In this document: positions 54,380-62,850 of the stretch, piece by piece
Layout: every line of letters begins with the position of its first letter
How positions within the stretch are numbered: position 1 is the first letter of the stretch
Source of the DNA: Bradyrhizobium arachidis
GTDB taxonomy: Bacteria > Pseudomonadota > Alphaproteobacteria > Rhizobiales > Xanthobacteraceae
Assembly (NCBI RefSeq): GCF_024758505.1
Contig: NZ_CP077970.1
Coordinates: 4,092,001 to 4,156,000, forward strand
Direction: 5' to 3'
DNA: 64,000 bases
Made by a program: the position numbers and the translations under genes
The notes under the pieces: model-generated
Database searches by the model: none
Seen by the model: the letters and a program-made list of their open reading frames with translations, nothing else
What the model was told of the DNA's origin: nothing

Positions 54380-54889
54380 ATGATGCTTAAGCCGCGATAC
54401 CGGATCCTGTGTTTCTTTGTGACGTTATCGGTTTTGTTGCCTGCTTCGCTTGTGCGCGCCGATCAGCCGTTTCAACGTCTCCTGCCGTTCCTGATTGATC
54501 TGGCGGGATGGCAGGGCGAGAAGCCGGAGGGCATGTCGATGCAAATGTCCGACACCAGCATGACGACGGCAACCCGTGACTATGAACGCGGCGAGGCGAG
54601 GGCTCATGCGTCCATCGTCATCGGCCCAGCCGCCGCGGGCGCGCTGGCGCCGATTCAGAGCGGGATGAATATGCAGACATCGGAAGGGCGCATGGTGACA
54701 TCCACCGTGCGCGGCATGAATGTCTTGAAAGCCTACAACAGCAAGGACAAGTCCGGCACGCTGGTCGTAGCGCTCGACAAGAACGCGATGTTCAGCCTCG
54801 CCTATGAAGGCGTGGCCGAGGAAGAGGCCTTGGCGCTCGCGGACAAGTTCGACTGGAAAGCGATGCAGGCGGCAACTCAGGCGAAGTAA
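54380..54889 (+). CDS. Exported protein of unknown function
   Basis: The 169-residue protein has a signal peptide (hydrophobic ILCFFVTLSVLLPASLV, cleavage near VRA-DQ), so it is likely periplasmic. The mature part has a Met-rich stretch (GMSMQMSDTSMTTA), then a probable alpha/beta domain ending in FDWKAMQAATQAK. I do not recognise a named family. The ATG at 54380 (or the next one at 54383) follows GAGGGGAGA. It is flanked by the amidase and by a long palindromic repeat. Nothing nearby points to its role. Confidence 0.7.
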   Translation: MMLKPRYRILCFFVTLSVLLPASLVRADQPFQRLLPFLIDLAGWQGEKPEGMSMQMSDTSMTTATRDYERGEARAHASIVIGPAAAGALAPIQSGMNMQTSEGRMVTSTVRGMNVLKAYNSKDKSGTLVVALDKNAMFSLAYEGVAEEEALALADKFDWKAMQAATQAK

Positions 54890-54892
54890 GAA

Positions 54893-55035
54893 CGTAGGGT
54901 GGGTTAGCCCCGCGGCTGCGCGAAGCGCAGTCCGCGAGGCGTAACCCACCACATCTGTTTCCGCGGATAGAAAAGAGGTGGGGTACGCCGAGCGGTTTGC
55001 GCTTCGCGCAATCCGCGGGGCTAACCCACCCTACG
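54893..55035. repeat. Palindromic repeat with perfect 23-bp arms (GTAGGGTGGGTTAG family)
   Basis: The bases 54893-54915 (starting CGTAGGGTGGGTTAGCCCC) and 55013-55035 are exact inverse complements over 23 bp. Between them lie GCGCGAAGCGC-like and GCGCTTCGCGC-like inner arms. The element fills the gap between the exported protein and the 3' end of the convergent quinone reductase. Confidence 0.9.
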
Positions 55036-55062
55036 AAGCTACGAAGCATCGCTGGCGCTACG

Positions 55063-56076
55063 CTACCAGCCCTCCAGCACGATCTTGCCGCGGGACTTGC
55101 CGCTCTCGAGCAGCGCATGCGCGCGCTTGAGATTGGCAGCACTGATGGTGCCAAAGGTCTGGTCGAGCGTGGTGCGCAGCACGCCCTTGTCGATGAGGTC
55201 GGCGACGTCGTCGAGCAGATCATGTTGCGCGATCATGTCAGGCGTCCCAAACGAGGAGCGCGTGAACATCGATTCCCAGTGCACCGAGATCGCCTTGCCC
55301 TTGAACGCGCTGACGGTGAATTCAGGGGGATCGTCGATCAGGCCGAACTTGCCTTGCGGCGCCATGAATTCCGCGATCGCCTTGTAGTGCTGGTCGGTGA
55401 AGGTGAGGCTGGCGACCAACGCGACCGGTGGAAGCTTCAACTTCTCGATCTGCTCCTTCAACGGCTTGCCGTGGTCGATCACCGCATGCGCGCCGAGATC
55501 GAGGCACCATTTTTGCGACTCCGGCCGGGTCGCGGTCGCGAGCACCGTGAGGCCGGTGAGGCGGCGCGCGAGCTGAATCAGAATCGAGCCGACGCCGCCG
55601 GCGCCGCCGGTGATCAGCAGCGTGCGCGGATCGTTGCTCTTGCCGGGGACAGCGCCGAGGCGGTCGAACAGCAATTCCCAGGCGGTGATGGAGGTGAGGG
55701 GGAGGGCTGCGGCCTGCGCGAACGACAGCGTCGTCGGCTTGCGGCCGACGATGCGTTCGTCGACGAGGTGGAATTCCGAGTTGGTGCCCTGGCGCAGGAT
55801 CGAGCCCGCGTAAAACACCTCGTCGCCCGGCTTGAACAGCGTGACGTCGGGTCCGACCGCGTCGACCACGCCGGCGGCGTCAAACCCCAGAATCTTGAAT
55901 TCGCCCTCGGACGGGGCGGCGCGCTTGCGCACCTTGTAGTCCACGGGATTGGCCGAGATCGCCTTCACGGCGACGCGGATGTCGCGTCCCTTCGCCTCCG
56001 GCTTTGCGGTCTCGAAATCGATCAGCGAATCCGCGTCCTCGATCGGGAGCGATTTTTTGTAGCCGACGGCTTTCAT
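55063..56076 (-). CDS. Zinc-binding-alcohol-dehydrogenase-family NADPH:quinone reductase-like protein
   Basis: The 337-residue protein belongs to the medium-chain dehydrogenase superfamily. It has an N-terminal GroES-like domain (ANPVDYKVRKR, GFDAAGVVDAVGPDV) and the cofactor fold ITGGAGGVGSILIQLARR at about residue 150. The zinc-binding cysteines of true alcohol dehydrogenases are absent, so it is the zinc-free quinone/enone reductase type. It is divergent from an HxlR regulator with a palindrome between them. That arrangement fits a quinone- or electrophile-inducible detoxification gene. Confidence 0.88.
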   Translation of the reverse strand: MKAVGYKKSLPIEDADSLIDFETAKPEAKGRDIRVAVKAISANPVDYKVRKRAAPSEGEFKILGFDAAGVVDAVGPDVTLFKPGDEVFYAGSILRQGTNSEFHLVDERIVGRKPTTLSFAQAAALPLTSITAWELLFDRLGAVPGKSNDPRTLLITGGAGGVGSILIQLARRLTGLTVLATATRPESQKWCLDLGAHAVIDHGKPLKEQIEKLKLPPVALVASLTFTDQHYKAIAEFMAPQGKFGLIDDPPEFTVSAFKGKAISVHWESMFTRSSFGTPDMIAQHDLLDDVADLIDKGVLRTTLDQTFGTISAANLKRAHALLESGKSRGKIVLEGW

Positions 56077-56151
56077 GCTTGTTCTCCATCACCTCTGTGA
56101 TCGTCGCTTCTAACTGTCGGGGTAGCGCCCATTTTGCAAGTACTGTAAAAT

Positions 56152-56168
56152 CGGGGATATAGTCCCCG
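56152..56168. promoter_or_regulatory. Inverted repeat between quinone reductase and HxlR genes, likely operator
   Basis: CGGGGA (56152-56157) and TCCCCG (56163-56168) flank TATAG. The surrounding AT-rich sequence holds GTACTGTAAAA on the left and GGATACTATTGG on the right. It is 26 bp upstream of the HxlR start and in the divergent gap, as expected of an HxlR operator. Confidence 0.5.
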
Positions 56169-56193
56169 TTCGGATACTATTGGAAAATCCCGC

Positions 56194-56580
56194 ATGAAAC
56201 GACGAAACTTTGCCCGTCGCCCCGGCTGCGCGGTGGAAGCGACGCTCGACCTGATCGACGGCAAGTGGAAAGGCGTGATCCTCTACCATTTGCAGGGCGG
56301 TACGAGGCGCTTTGGCGAGCTGCGCCGCCTGATGCCCGGCATCACCCAGCGCATGCTGACCAAACAGCTCCGCGCGCTGGAGGAGGACCGGCTGATCATC
56401 CGCAAGGTCTATGCCGAGGTGCCGCCGCGGGTGGATTATTGCCTGTCCGAGGTCGGCGAGAGCCTGCGGCCCGTGATCGACATTTTGAAGGCCTGGGGCG
56501 AGAGCCACCACCAGCAGCTCTCCTGCGCGCCCGCGCCGGAAGAGCCCGTGAGCGTCAAGAAGCCGAAGCGCGCGGCTTGA
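56194..56580 (+). CDS. HxlR family transcriptional regulator
   Basis: The 128-residue winged-helix protein has the HxlR core: CAVEATLDLIDGKWKGVILY, GELRRLMPGITQRMLTKQLR and the wing-proximal PPRVDYCLSEVGESL. A Cys lies at residue 12, just before the first helix, the position used for thiol-based sensing of quinones or aldehydes in YodB, HypR and QorR. Two more Cys are in the C-terminal half. It likely represses the divergent quinone reductase and itself. The C-terminal 25 residues are Pro/Lys-rich and not conserved. Confidence 0.88.
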   Translation: MKRRNFARRPGCAVEATLDLIDGKWKGVILYHLQGGTRRFGELRRLMPGITQRMLTKQLRALEEDRLIIRKVYAEVPPRVDYCLSEVGESLRPVIDILKAWGESHHQQLSCAPAPEEPVSVKKPKRAA

Positions 56581-56594
56581 ACCACATACTCAGT

Positions 56595-56748
56595 GTCATC
56601 CCCGCCTAGTGCGCAATTGCGCACGGGGGGCGGGGATCCATAACCACAAGGAGGAGTTGTAGCGCGAACTGCCAACTCCGAGTCTTCGCAAAATTCAATC
56701 CTGTGGTTATGGGTCCCGGGCTCGCGCTTTCGCGCGCCCCGGGACGAC
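56595..56748. repeat. Complex palindromic repeat between convergent HxlR and porin genes
   Basis: It contains a perfect 16-bp palindrome GTGCGCAATTGCGCAC (56609-56624) and 11-bp arms CCATAACCACA (56638-56648) and TGTGGTTATGG (56702-56712). The ends GTCATCCCC and GGGACGAC are near-inverse complements. It occupies almost the whole 181-bp gap. Confidence 0.85.
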
Positions 56749-56761
56749 GAGGGCAAGATCC

Positions 56762-58393
56762 TCACCACGCGACCTGCGTGCGCATTGCAAAGGCATCGAA
56801 CTTCGAGCCGACATTCGCGACCGAGACCGGGCTTGCCTGCCGCGAGACCTCGCCGTGCAGATAGTCGAACATGAAGCGGACGTTGCCGTTGATGTACCAG
56901 TTCAGCGCCGCCGTATAGACGGTCTGGCGTCCACCGGCGATCCCCGTTGCGGTACCCAACTGATCGTTGAGATTGATCTGCGAGACCCGTCCGGCGATTT
57001 CCCAGGCGCCCCAGCCACCGCCGGAAACCGAGAACGGATGCGCCGGCTTGATGCCGCCATAGGCCGCGGTCGCGGGGTTGTAGGCGCGGTTTTCGCCGGT
57101 CAGCGCGTAGGCGATTTCGGCGTAACCGCCCTGGAATTTCAAGCTCGGTGCGCCGATCGGTGGTAAGCCGGTCGCCGCTCCGCGATCGACATTATACCAG
57201 TAGTATTCGCCCTGCGCGAACAGGGGTCCATAGGTGCCGGCCGCCTCTACGCTGTAGATCTGCGCACCCGAAACGTTGGCGATCGCGCCCGTCGATATCA
57301 GCGTCGTCGGGTCGATGCGCAACTCCGGACGATCGCTAAACGTCAGCGTCTGCGCGCCCGTCACCAGATTATGCGGCGTCCTGAGCAGCCATTGCGCGTT
57401 GCCGCCGAGATGCAACGAATAGTCCTTGCCGCTGATGAGCTGGCCCGCAGCACGGGCGGCCGCACCAAGTTGCTCGGTCATGCCGTTGGGGCTGATGCTG
57501 GAGGCCGAGTGGATGGCGCCGGTCGTCGGTCCCGTCACATAGGCGCCGATCCAGAAGCTGTCAGTGTACCAGCGTGTACCGAAGGTCGAGCGGAAGTCGC
57601 CCGCGGCCATGTTGACGGCAATCACGTTGGCGGACGAGCGCTCCATGAACGGAATGTCGTTCGAGCTCATCGCCTCGTCGATCGTGATGGGCAGGTCCAT
57701 GATGCCGCCTTCGATCGCCATCTTGCCGCCGAACGGCTTGAAGCCGGTGTAGCTGAGATAGGCGTTCTCGACGCCCGAGACCGCGCCGCCGGGCAGGAAG
57801 CCGACCGGGGTGGCGCCGGCCGCGGCCGTGCCGCCAAAGCCGTCCGAGGTGCCGCCGAAATCGTAGATCAGGCCAAAATTCCAGTCAGAGAGGAATTTGC
57901 CGGTGATGCCGATCCGGGCGCGGCGCAGATTGGTGCCGTCGTCGAGCCGCTGCGGCACGGTTGCCGGCGTGTTGGGATGGTAGTCGTAGCCGCCGCCGTC
58001 GAAATGGATGCGGCCGGTGATGGCGACGCAGTTCTGTTCGTCCGCGGTGCAGATGGTCGGGCGGTTGTTCGGCATGGTGACCACCACGCCGGAGGGTGGT
58101 GCCACCGGGCCCTTGACGGGAATGGCGGCGTTGGCATTGGCAACCGCCACGCGCGCCTCCGCCTTTGCTTCAGCCCTCGCTTCGGCCTTGGCTTCCACTT
58201 TCGCTTTCGCAGTAGCCGCAGTGTTGGCGGCGGTCTGCTTCTGGAGATTGTCGAGCTTCTGCTCGAGCAGCTTCAGTTGCTGCTTGAGCAGCGCGATTTC
58301 CTCGCTGCTGTTGGCGGACTCTGCATGGACCTGAGTCGCAATCAACGCGCCGGCCAACCCCAGCGCCGCGGTTGTGAAGAGTTTCCTGGTCAC
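56762..58393 (-). CDS. Phosphate-selective porin OprO/OprP-like outer-membrane protein
   Basis: The 543-residue protein starts at a GTG (MTRKLFTTAALGLAGALIAT) after AGGGGAG and has a signal peptide cleaved near VHA-ES. Residues about 28-60 form a coiled coil (SSEEIALLKQQLKLLEQKLD), followed by an Ala/Lys/Glu-rich linker with repeated AKAEAR units. The rest is a beta-barrel with many aromatic-ended strands, closing with FAMRTQVAW, where the last Trp replaces the usual Phe. This plan is that of OprO/P-like porins in alphaproteobacteria. The actual solute selectivity is unknown. Confidence 0.82.
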   Translation of the reverse strand: MTRKLFTTAALGLAGALIATQVHAESANSSEEIALLKQQLKLLEQKLDNLQKQTAANTAATAKAKVEAKAEARAEAKAEARVAVANANAAIPVKGPVAPPSGVVVTMPNNRPTICTADEQNCVAITGRIHFDGGGYDYHPNTPATVPQRLDDGTNLRRARIGITGKFLSDWNFGLIYDFGGTSDGFGGTAAAGATPVGFLPGGAVSGVENAYLSYTGFKPFGGKMAIEGGIMDLPITIDEAMSSNDIPFMERSSANVIAVNMAAGDFRSTFGTRWYTDSFWIGAYVTGPTTGAIHSASSISPNGMTEQLGAAARAAGQLISGKDYSLHLGGNAQWLLRTPHNLVTGAQTLTFSDRPELRIDPTTLISTGAIANVSGAQIYSVEAAGTYGPLFAQGEYYWYNVDRGAATGLPPIGAPSLKFQGGYAEIAYALTGENRAYNPATAAYGGIKPAHPFSVSGGGWGAWEIAGRVSQINLNDQLGTATGIAGGRQTVYTAALNWYINGNVRFMFDYLHGEVSRQASPVSVANVGSKFDAFAMRTQVAW

Positions 58394-58700
58394 GTTACTG
58401 CTCCCCTTTTGATCGATTGTCCCACCCGAAAAGTTCGTAGGTCTGATCGGTGACTGCCCGGCGACGATACGCCCCAAGGTCGCGGTTCCCGCTGATGCAA
58501 ATTCGCCGCGACCGAATCCGGTCGCCTGAGCATGCAAGATGATGACCGTCATGCCAATCCGGACCAGCGCGCCGGATGGGGTGGTATCAGCGCATGGCTC
58601 GCATCTTTCGGCGCGGGGAGGGGCCAAATATGCGGGGAAACTGCCCTTCAATTGGGGGGCGAACGCGCCTATATTCCGGCGTCTTTTCCGAGAGGTAGGA
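58394..58700. other. Divergent gap between porin and Deg protease genes
   Basis: This 307-bp gap holds the candidate protease promoter at 58647-58675. The remaining left part is GC-rich, with no coding frame or clear porin promoter that I can support. Confidence 0.5.
58647..58675 (+). promoter_or_regulatory. Candidate promoter of the Deg-family protease gene
   Basis: TTCAAT (58647-58652) and TATATT (58670-58675) are separated by 17 bases. The predicted start near 58682 leaves a leader of about 19 nt with AGAGGTAGG. Confidence 0.5.
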
Positions 58701-60107
58701 ATGTTTCGACCCATACGCGCCGCCGTTTTCACCGCAACATGCATTGCCCTTCTGGGGAGCCTCGATCCTGCGCTGGCGCAGGACCGCCGGGTCCCGTCAT
58801 CGCCCGCCGAGATCAAGCTGTCCTACGCGCCGATCGTGCAGCGGGTGCAGCCGGCGGTGGTCAACGTCTATGCGGCCAAGGTAGTGCAGAACCGCAATCC
58901 GCTGCTGGACGATCCGATCTTCCGCCGCTTCTTCGGCGTGCCGGGCCAGCAGCCTGAGCAGATGCAGCGCTCGCTCGGCTCGGGCGTCATCGTCGATGCC
59001 TCGGGCCTCGTCGTCACCAACGTCCACGTCATCGAGGGCGCCGACCAGGTCAAGGTATCGCTCTCGGACAAGCGGGAGTTCGAGGCCGAGATCCTGCTGA
59101 AGGATTCCCGCACCGATCTCGCGGTGCTGCGCCTGAAGGACACCAAGGAGAAATTCCCCACCCTCGACTTCACCAACTCGGATGAGCTGATGGTCGGCGA
59201 CGTCGTGCTCGCGATCGGCAATCCCTTCGGCGTCGGCCAGACCGTGACCCACGGCATCATCTCGGCGCTCGCGCGCACGCAGGTCGGCATCACCGATTAC
59301 CAGTTCTTCATCCAGACCGATGCCGCGATCAATCCCGGTAATTCCGGTGGTGCGCTGGTCGACATGAACGGCAAGCTTGCCGGCATCAACACCGCGATCT
59401 ATTCGCGTTCCGGTGGCTCGCAGGGCATCGGCTTCGCAATCCCTGCCAATATGGTGCGTGTCGTCGTTACGACCGCCAAGGGCGGCGGCAAGGCGGTGAA
59501 GCGGCCGTGGCTCGGCGCACGGCTCCAGACGGTGACGCCCGACATCGCCGAAAGCCTCGGGTTGCGCTCGCCGACCGGCGCGCTGGTCGCAAGCGTCGTG
59601 CCGAACGGGCCCGCGGCGAAGGCCGGTCTGAAATCCTCCGATCTGATCACAGCGATCGACGGCCAGACGATCGACGATCTCAACGCCTTCGACTATCGGC
59701 TCGCCACGCGCCCGCTCGGCGGGACCGCGCAGCTCGACGTGCAGCGCGCGGGCAAGCCGGTCAAGCTCACGGTGCAGCTCGAGGCCGCTCCTGACACCGG
59801 CCGCAATGAGATCGTGATCACCGCGCGCTCGCCGTTCCAGGGCGCAAAGATATCGACGATCACACCGGCGGTCGCCGACGAATTGCATCTCGATGCCGAT
59901 ACCGAAGGCGTCGTGATCACCGAGATCGGCGACAGCACCACGGCCGCCGGCGTCGGCTTCCAGAAGGGCGACATCATCCTCGCGGTCAATAACCAGAAGA
60001 TCGCCAGGACTGGCGATCTGGAGAAGGCGGCTAAGGACCAGCCGCGGCTGTGGCGCATCACCGTGGTGCGGGGCGGCCAGCAGATCAACGTCACGCTGGG
60101 CGGATGA
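58701..60107 (+). CDS. Deg/HtrA-family periplasmic serine protease
   Basis: The 468-residue protein has a signal peptide (MFRPIRAAVFTATCIALLGS, cleavage near ALA-QD), a trypsin-like domain with the triad His109 (TNVHVIEGAD), Asp139 (DSRTDLAVL) and Ser215 (NPGNSGGAL), and two C-terminal PDZ domains (about 280-370 and 385-465). It degrades or refolds damaged proteins in the periplasm. The start at 58701 is preferred over a longer frame because of the signal peptide and ribosome-binding site. Its stop overlaps the rarA start as ATGA, so translation is coupled. Confidence 0.93.
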   Translation: MFRPIRAAVFTATCIALLGSLDPALAQDRRVPSSPAEIKLSYAPIVQRVQPAVVNVYAAKVVQNRNPLLDDPIFRRFFGVPGQQPEQMQRSLGSGVIVDASGLVVTNVHVIEGADQVKVSLSDKREFEAEILLKDSRTDLAVLRLKDTKEKFPTLDFTNSDELMVGDVVLAIGNPFGVGQTVTHGIISALARTQVGITDYQFFIQTDAAINPGNSGGALVDMNGKLAGINTAIYSRSGGSQGIGFAIPANMVRVVVTTAKGGGKAVKRPWLGARLQTVTPDIAESLGLRSPTGALVASVVPNGPAAKAGLKSSDLITAIDGQTIDDLNAFDYRLATRPLGGTAQLDVQRAGKPVKLTVQLEAAPDTGRNEIVITARSPFQGAKISTITPAVADELHLDADTEGVVITEIGDSTTAAGVGFQKGDIILAVNNQKIARTGDLEKAAKDQPRLWRITVVRGGQQINVTLGG

Positions 60108-61441
60108 GTCCGAAGCGACCGCACCAGACGCCAAGCCTGTTCGCCGCCGCGGGGCTCGAGCAAGAGGCCCCGCATCCGCTGCCGGACAGGTTGCGTCCGC
60201 GCACGCTGTCGGAGGTCGTCGGTCAGGACCACATCCTCGGTCCCGACGGCGCGCTGACGCGCATGCTGGAGACGCGCACGCTCGGTTCGCTGGTGTTTTG
60301 GGGCCCGCCGGGCACGGGCAAGACCACGGTGGCACGGCTCCTGGCCGATGCCACCGATCTGCATTTCGAGCAGATTTCCGCGGTGTTCTCCGGCGTTGCC
60401 GATCTGAAGAAGGCGTTTGACGCCGCGCGTGCCCGTCGCGAGATGGGGCAGGGCACGCTCCTGTTCGTCGACGAGGTGCACCGATTCAACCGTGCGCAGC
60501 AGGATTCCTTCCTGCCTGTCATGGAAGACGGCACGGTGGTCATGGTCGGTGCCACCACCGAAAATCCGTCCTTCGAGCTCAACGCGGCGTTGTTGTCGCG
60601 GGCGCGCGTGCTGGTGTTTCACTCGCTCGATGCCGCCGCGATCGAAAAGCTGTTTTCGCATGCCGAGGAGATCGAGGGCAGAAAACTGCCGCTCGATGCC
60701 GAAGCGCGCGCCGTGCTGGTGCGCATGGCCGATGGCGACGGCCGGGCGTCGCTAACGCTCGCCGAAGAGGTCTGGCGCGCCGCGCGCAAGGGCGAGATTT
60801 TCAACGCCGCACAGTTGCAGGACATCCTTCAGCGCCGCGCGCCGATCTACGACAAATCGGCCGACGGCCATTACAATCTGATCTCGGCTTTGCATAAGTC
60901 GGTGCGCGGCTCCGATCCCGATGCTGCACTCTATTATCTCGCGCGCATGCTGGACGCCGGCGAGGACCCGTTGTTCCTGGCGCGCCGTGTCGTGCGCATG
61001 GCGGTCGAGGACATCGGGCTCGCCGATCCGCAGGCGCTCGTCATCGCCAACGCCGCCAAGGACGCCTTCGATTTCCTCGGCCACCCCGAAGGCGAGCTCG
61101 CCATCGCGCAGGCCGTGGTCTATCTCGCCACCGCGCCGAAATCGAACGCGGTCTACACCGCCTTCGGTGCGGCCATGCAGACCGCAAAGCAGGCCGGCTC
61201 GCTGCTGCCGCCAAAACACATCCTCAACGCGCCGACCGGCCTGATGAAGTCCGAAGGCTATGGCGCAGCCTACGAATACGACCACGACGCCCCCGACGCC
61301 TTCTCCGGCCAGGACTATTTTCCGGAAGCCCTGGGCCGGAAGACCTTCTATGACCCGCCCGAGCGCGGGTTCGAACGCGAGATCCGGAAGCGGCTGGACT
61401 ACTGGGCCAAGCTGCGGAAGGAGCGGGGCGGTTCGCGCTGA
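60104..61441 (+). CDS. rarA: Replication-associated recombination protein A (RarA/MgsA)
   Basis: The 445-residue AAA+ protein has RPRTLSEVVGQDHILG, Walker A GPPGTGKT (67-74), Walker B LLFVDEVHRF, sensor 1 in GATTENPSF and the RarA-specific C-terminal tetramer domain (AVEDIGLADPQALVIA, GSLLPPKHILNAPTGLMK). It acts at stalled replication forks and single-stranded DNA gaps. It starts within the stop codon of the Deg protease gene. Pairing of a Deg protease with rarA is frequent in alphaproteobacteria. Confidence 0.96.
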   Translation: MSPKRPHQTPSLFAAAGLEQEAPHPLPDRLRPRTLSEVVGQDHILGPDGALTRMLETRTLGSLVFWGPPGTGKTTVARLLADATDLHFEQISAVFSGVADLKKAFDAARARREMGQGTLLFVDEVHRFNRAQQDSFLPVMEDGTVVMVGATTENPSFELNAALLSRARVLVFHSLDAAAIEKLFSHAEEIEGRKLPLDAEARAVLVRMADGDGRASLTLAEEVWRAARKGEIFNAAQLQDILQRRAPIYDKSADGHYNLISALHKSVRGSDPDAALYYLARMLDAGEDPLFLARRVVRMAVEDIGLADPQALVIANAAKDAFDFLGHPEGELAIAQAVVYLATAPKSNAVYTAFGAAMQTAKQAGSLLPPKHILNAPTGLMKSEGYGAAYEYDHDAPDAFSGQDYFPEALGRKTFYDPPERGFEREIRKRLDYWAKLRKERGGSR

Positions 61442-61493
61442 AAACGGCCATTTCGCCGTGACGCGCGGCCACTTTTAGGCTAGGCAGGCGATC

Positions 61494-62717
61494 ATGAGCC
61501 GCCGCATCAAGAGAACCAACCAGGAGCCCCGCTCGCGCGACGAACGCCGCGAGGCGCGTCCGTTCAGGGCGAAGAGCCCGCACAAGGCGGGTCCGCGTCC
61601 GGGTGGCAAGTCAGTTTCGAAGCCAGGTTCAAAGCCCGGTGCGAAGCCGCAGCGCTTTGCCGGCGAGCGGGCCGAGCGGCGGGCGCCAGTGGAAGCGCCG
61701 CCAAAGCCTGTCGAGGCGCTGCTGCCGACCAAGGTGCAGACCGTCACCGTCACGGCCGACGAGAACAACATGCGCGTCGACCGCTTCCTCGAAGCGCGCT
61801 TTCCCGGTCTATCGTTCTCCCACATCCAGCGCGTCGTCCGCAAAGGCGAGCTGCGCGTCGACGGCAAGCGCGTCGACAGCAAGGATCGGCTGGAGGAGGG
61901 GCAGAGCGTGCGCATTCCGCCGCTCAAGCTCGACACGCCGAAGGCCGCCGGTCCGCTGTCGGAGGCCGCGCAAAAGACGTTGGCCGCGCTCAAGGAGATG
62001 ACGATCTACGAGGACGACGACGTCCTCGTCCTCAACAAGCCGGCCGGCCTTGCCGTGCAGGGCGGCTCGGGCATCACGCGTAACGTCGACCAGATGCTGG
62101 AGGTGATGCGCGACGCCAAGGGTCAGAAGCCGCGCCTCGTGCACCGCATCGACAGGGAGACGTCGGGCTGTCTCTTGATCGCCAAAACGCGCTTTGCCGC
62201 CTCGCATTTGACCGGCGCGTTCCGCTCGCGCTCGGCGCGAAAGGTCTATTGGGCACTGGTGCCGGGTCTGCCGAAGCCGAGGCAGGGCCGCATCTCCACC
62301 TTCCTCGCGAAGGAAGAGAGCGAGGACGACACCATCATGCGCATCGCCCAGCATGGCGACGAGGGCGCGATCCACGCGGTGACCTACTACGCCGTGGTCG
62401 AGACCGCCGGCAGCAAGCTGACCTGGGTGTCGCTCAAGCCGGTGACGGGCCGCACCCACCAGCTTCGCGCCCACATGGCCCATATCGGCCATCCCATCGT
62501 CGGCGATCCCAAATATTTCAACATCGAGAACTGGCAGCTTCCGGGCGGTCTTCAGAATCGGCTGCATCTCTTGGCGCGCCGCATCGTCATCCCGCATCCG
62601 CGCGGCGGCGTGATCGACGCCAGCGCGCCGCTGCCGCCGCACATGCAACAGTCGTGGAACCTGCTCGGTTTGGATGCAACGAGATTTGATCCGATCGAGA
62701 ACGCGCCTGAAGAATAG
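61494..62717 (+). CDS. RluA/RluC-family pseudouridine synthase with basic N-terminal extension
   Basis: The 407-residue enzyme has an S4 RNA-binding domain (about residues 90-150; MRVDRFLEARFPGLSFSHIQ) and a pseudouridine-synthase domain with the catalytic Asp in HRIDRETSGCLL, then the conserved TGRTHQLRAHMAHIGHPIVG. The order and length fit RluC/RluD-type 23S rRNA modifiers; the target uridine cannot be assigned. The first 80 residues are a disordered Arg/Lys/Pro-rich arm with KPGSKPGAKP-type repeats that could add RNA affinity. It is 52 nt after rarA. Confidence 0.92.
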   Translation: MSRRIKRTNQEPRSRDERREARPFRAKSPHKAGPRPGGKSVSKPGSKPGAKPQRFAGERAERRAPVEAPPKPVEALLPTKVQTVTVTADENNMRVDRFLEARFPGLSFSHIQRVVRKGELRVDGKRVDSKDRLEEGQSVRIPPLKLDTPKAAGPLSEAAQKTLAALKEMTIYEDDDVLVLNKPAGLAVQGGSGITRNVDQMLEVMRDAKGQKPRLVHRIDRETSGCLLIAKTRFAASHLTGAFRSRSARKVYWALVPGLPKPRQGRISTFLAKEESEDDTIMRIAQHGDEGAIHAVTYYAVVETAGSKLTWVSLKPVTGRTHQLRAHMAHIGHPIVGDPKYFNIENWQLPGGLQNRLHLLARRIVIPHPRGGVIDASAPLPPHMQQSWNLLGLDATRFDPIENAPEE

Positions 62718-62721
62718 TTAG

Positions 62722-62756
62722 AGCGTTTTCCAGCGAAGTGGACACCGGTTCGCGTC
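62722..62756. repeat. Degenerate copy of the ACCGGTTTTCGG-type palindromic repeat
   Basis: GCGTTTTCCAGCGAAGTGGACACCGGTTCGCG resembles the centre of the repeat at 35002-35050 (AAGTGGGCACCGGTTTTCGG). Its GCGTTTTC end recurs inverted as GAAAACGC at about 62759-62766. Confidence 0.6.
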
Positions 62757-62782
62757 AAGAAAACGCGTCAAAACAAGAATCT

Positions 62783-62819
62783 AGAGTTTCCGTTCCGATT
62801 CTATCGGAACGGAAACTCT
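62783..62819. repeat. Perfect 17-bp inverted repeat with 3-nt loop
   Basis: AGAGTTTCCGTTCCGAT (62783-62799) and its exact inverse complement (62803-62819) flank TCT. There is no T-tract. It lies 32 bp upstream of the small exported protein gene and 66 bp after the pseudouridine synthase stop. Confidence 0.9.
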
Positions 62820-62850
62820 GGGTTGCGCGGGGCGCTGCGAGGAGCACAAA

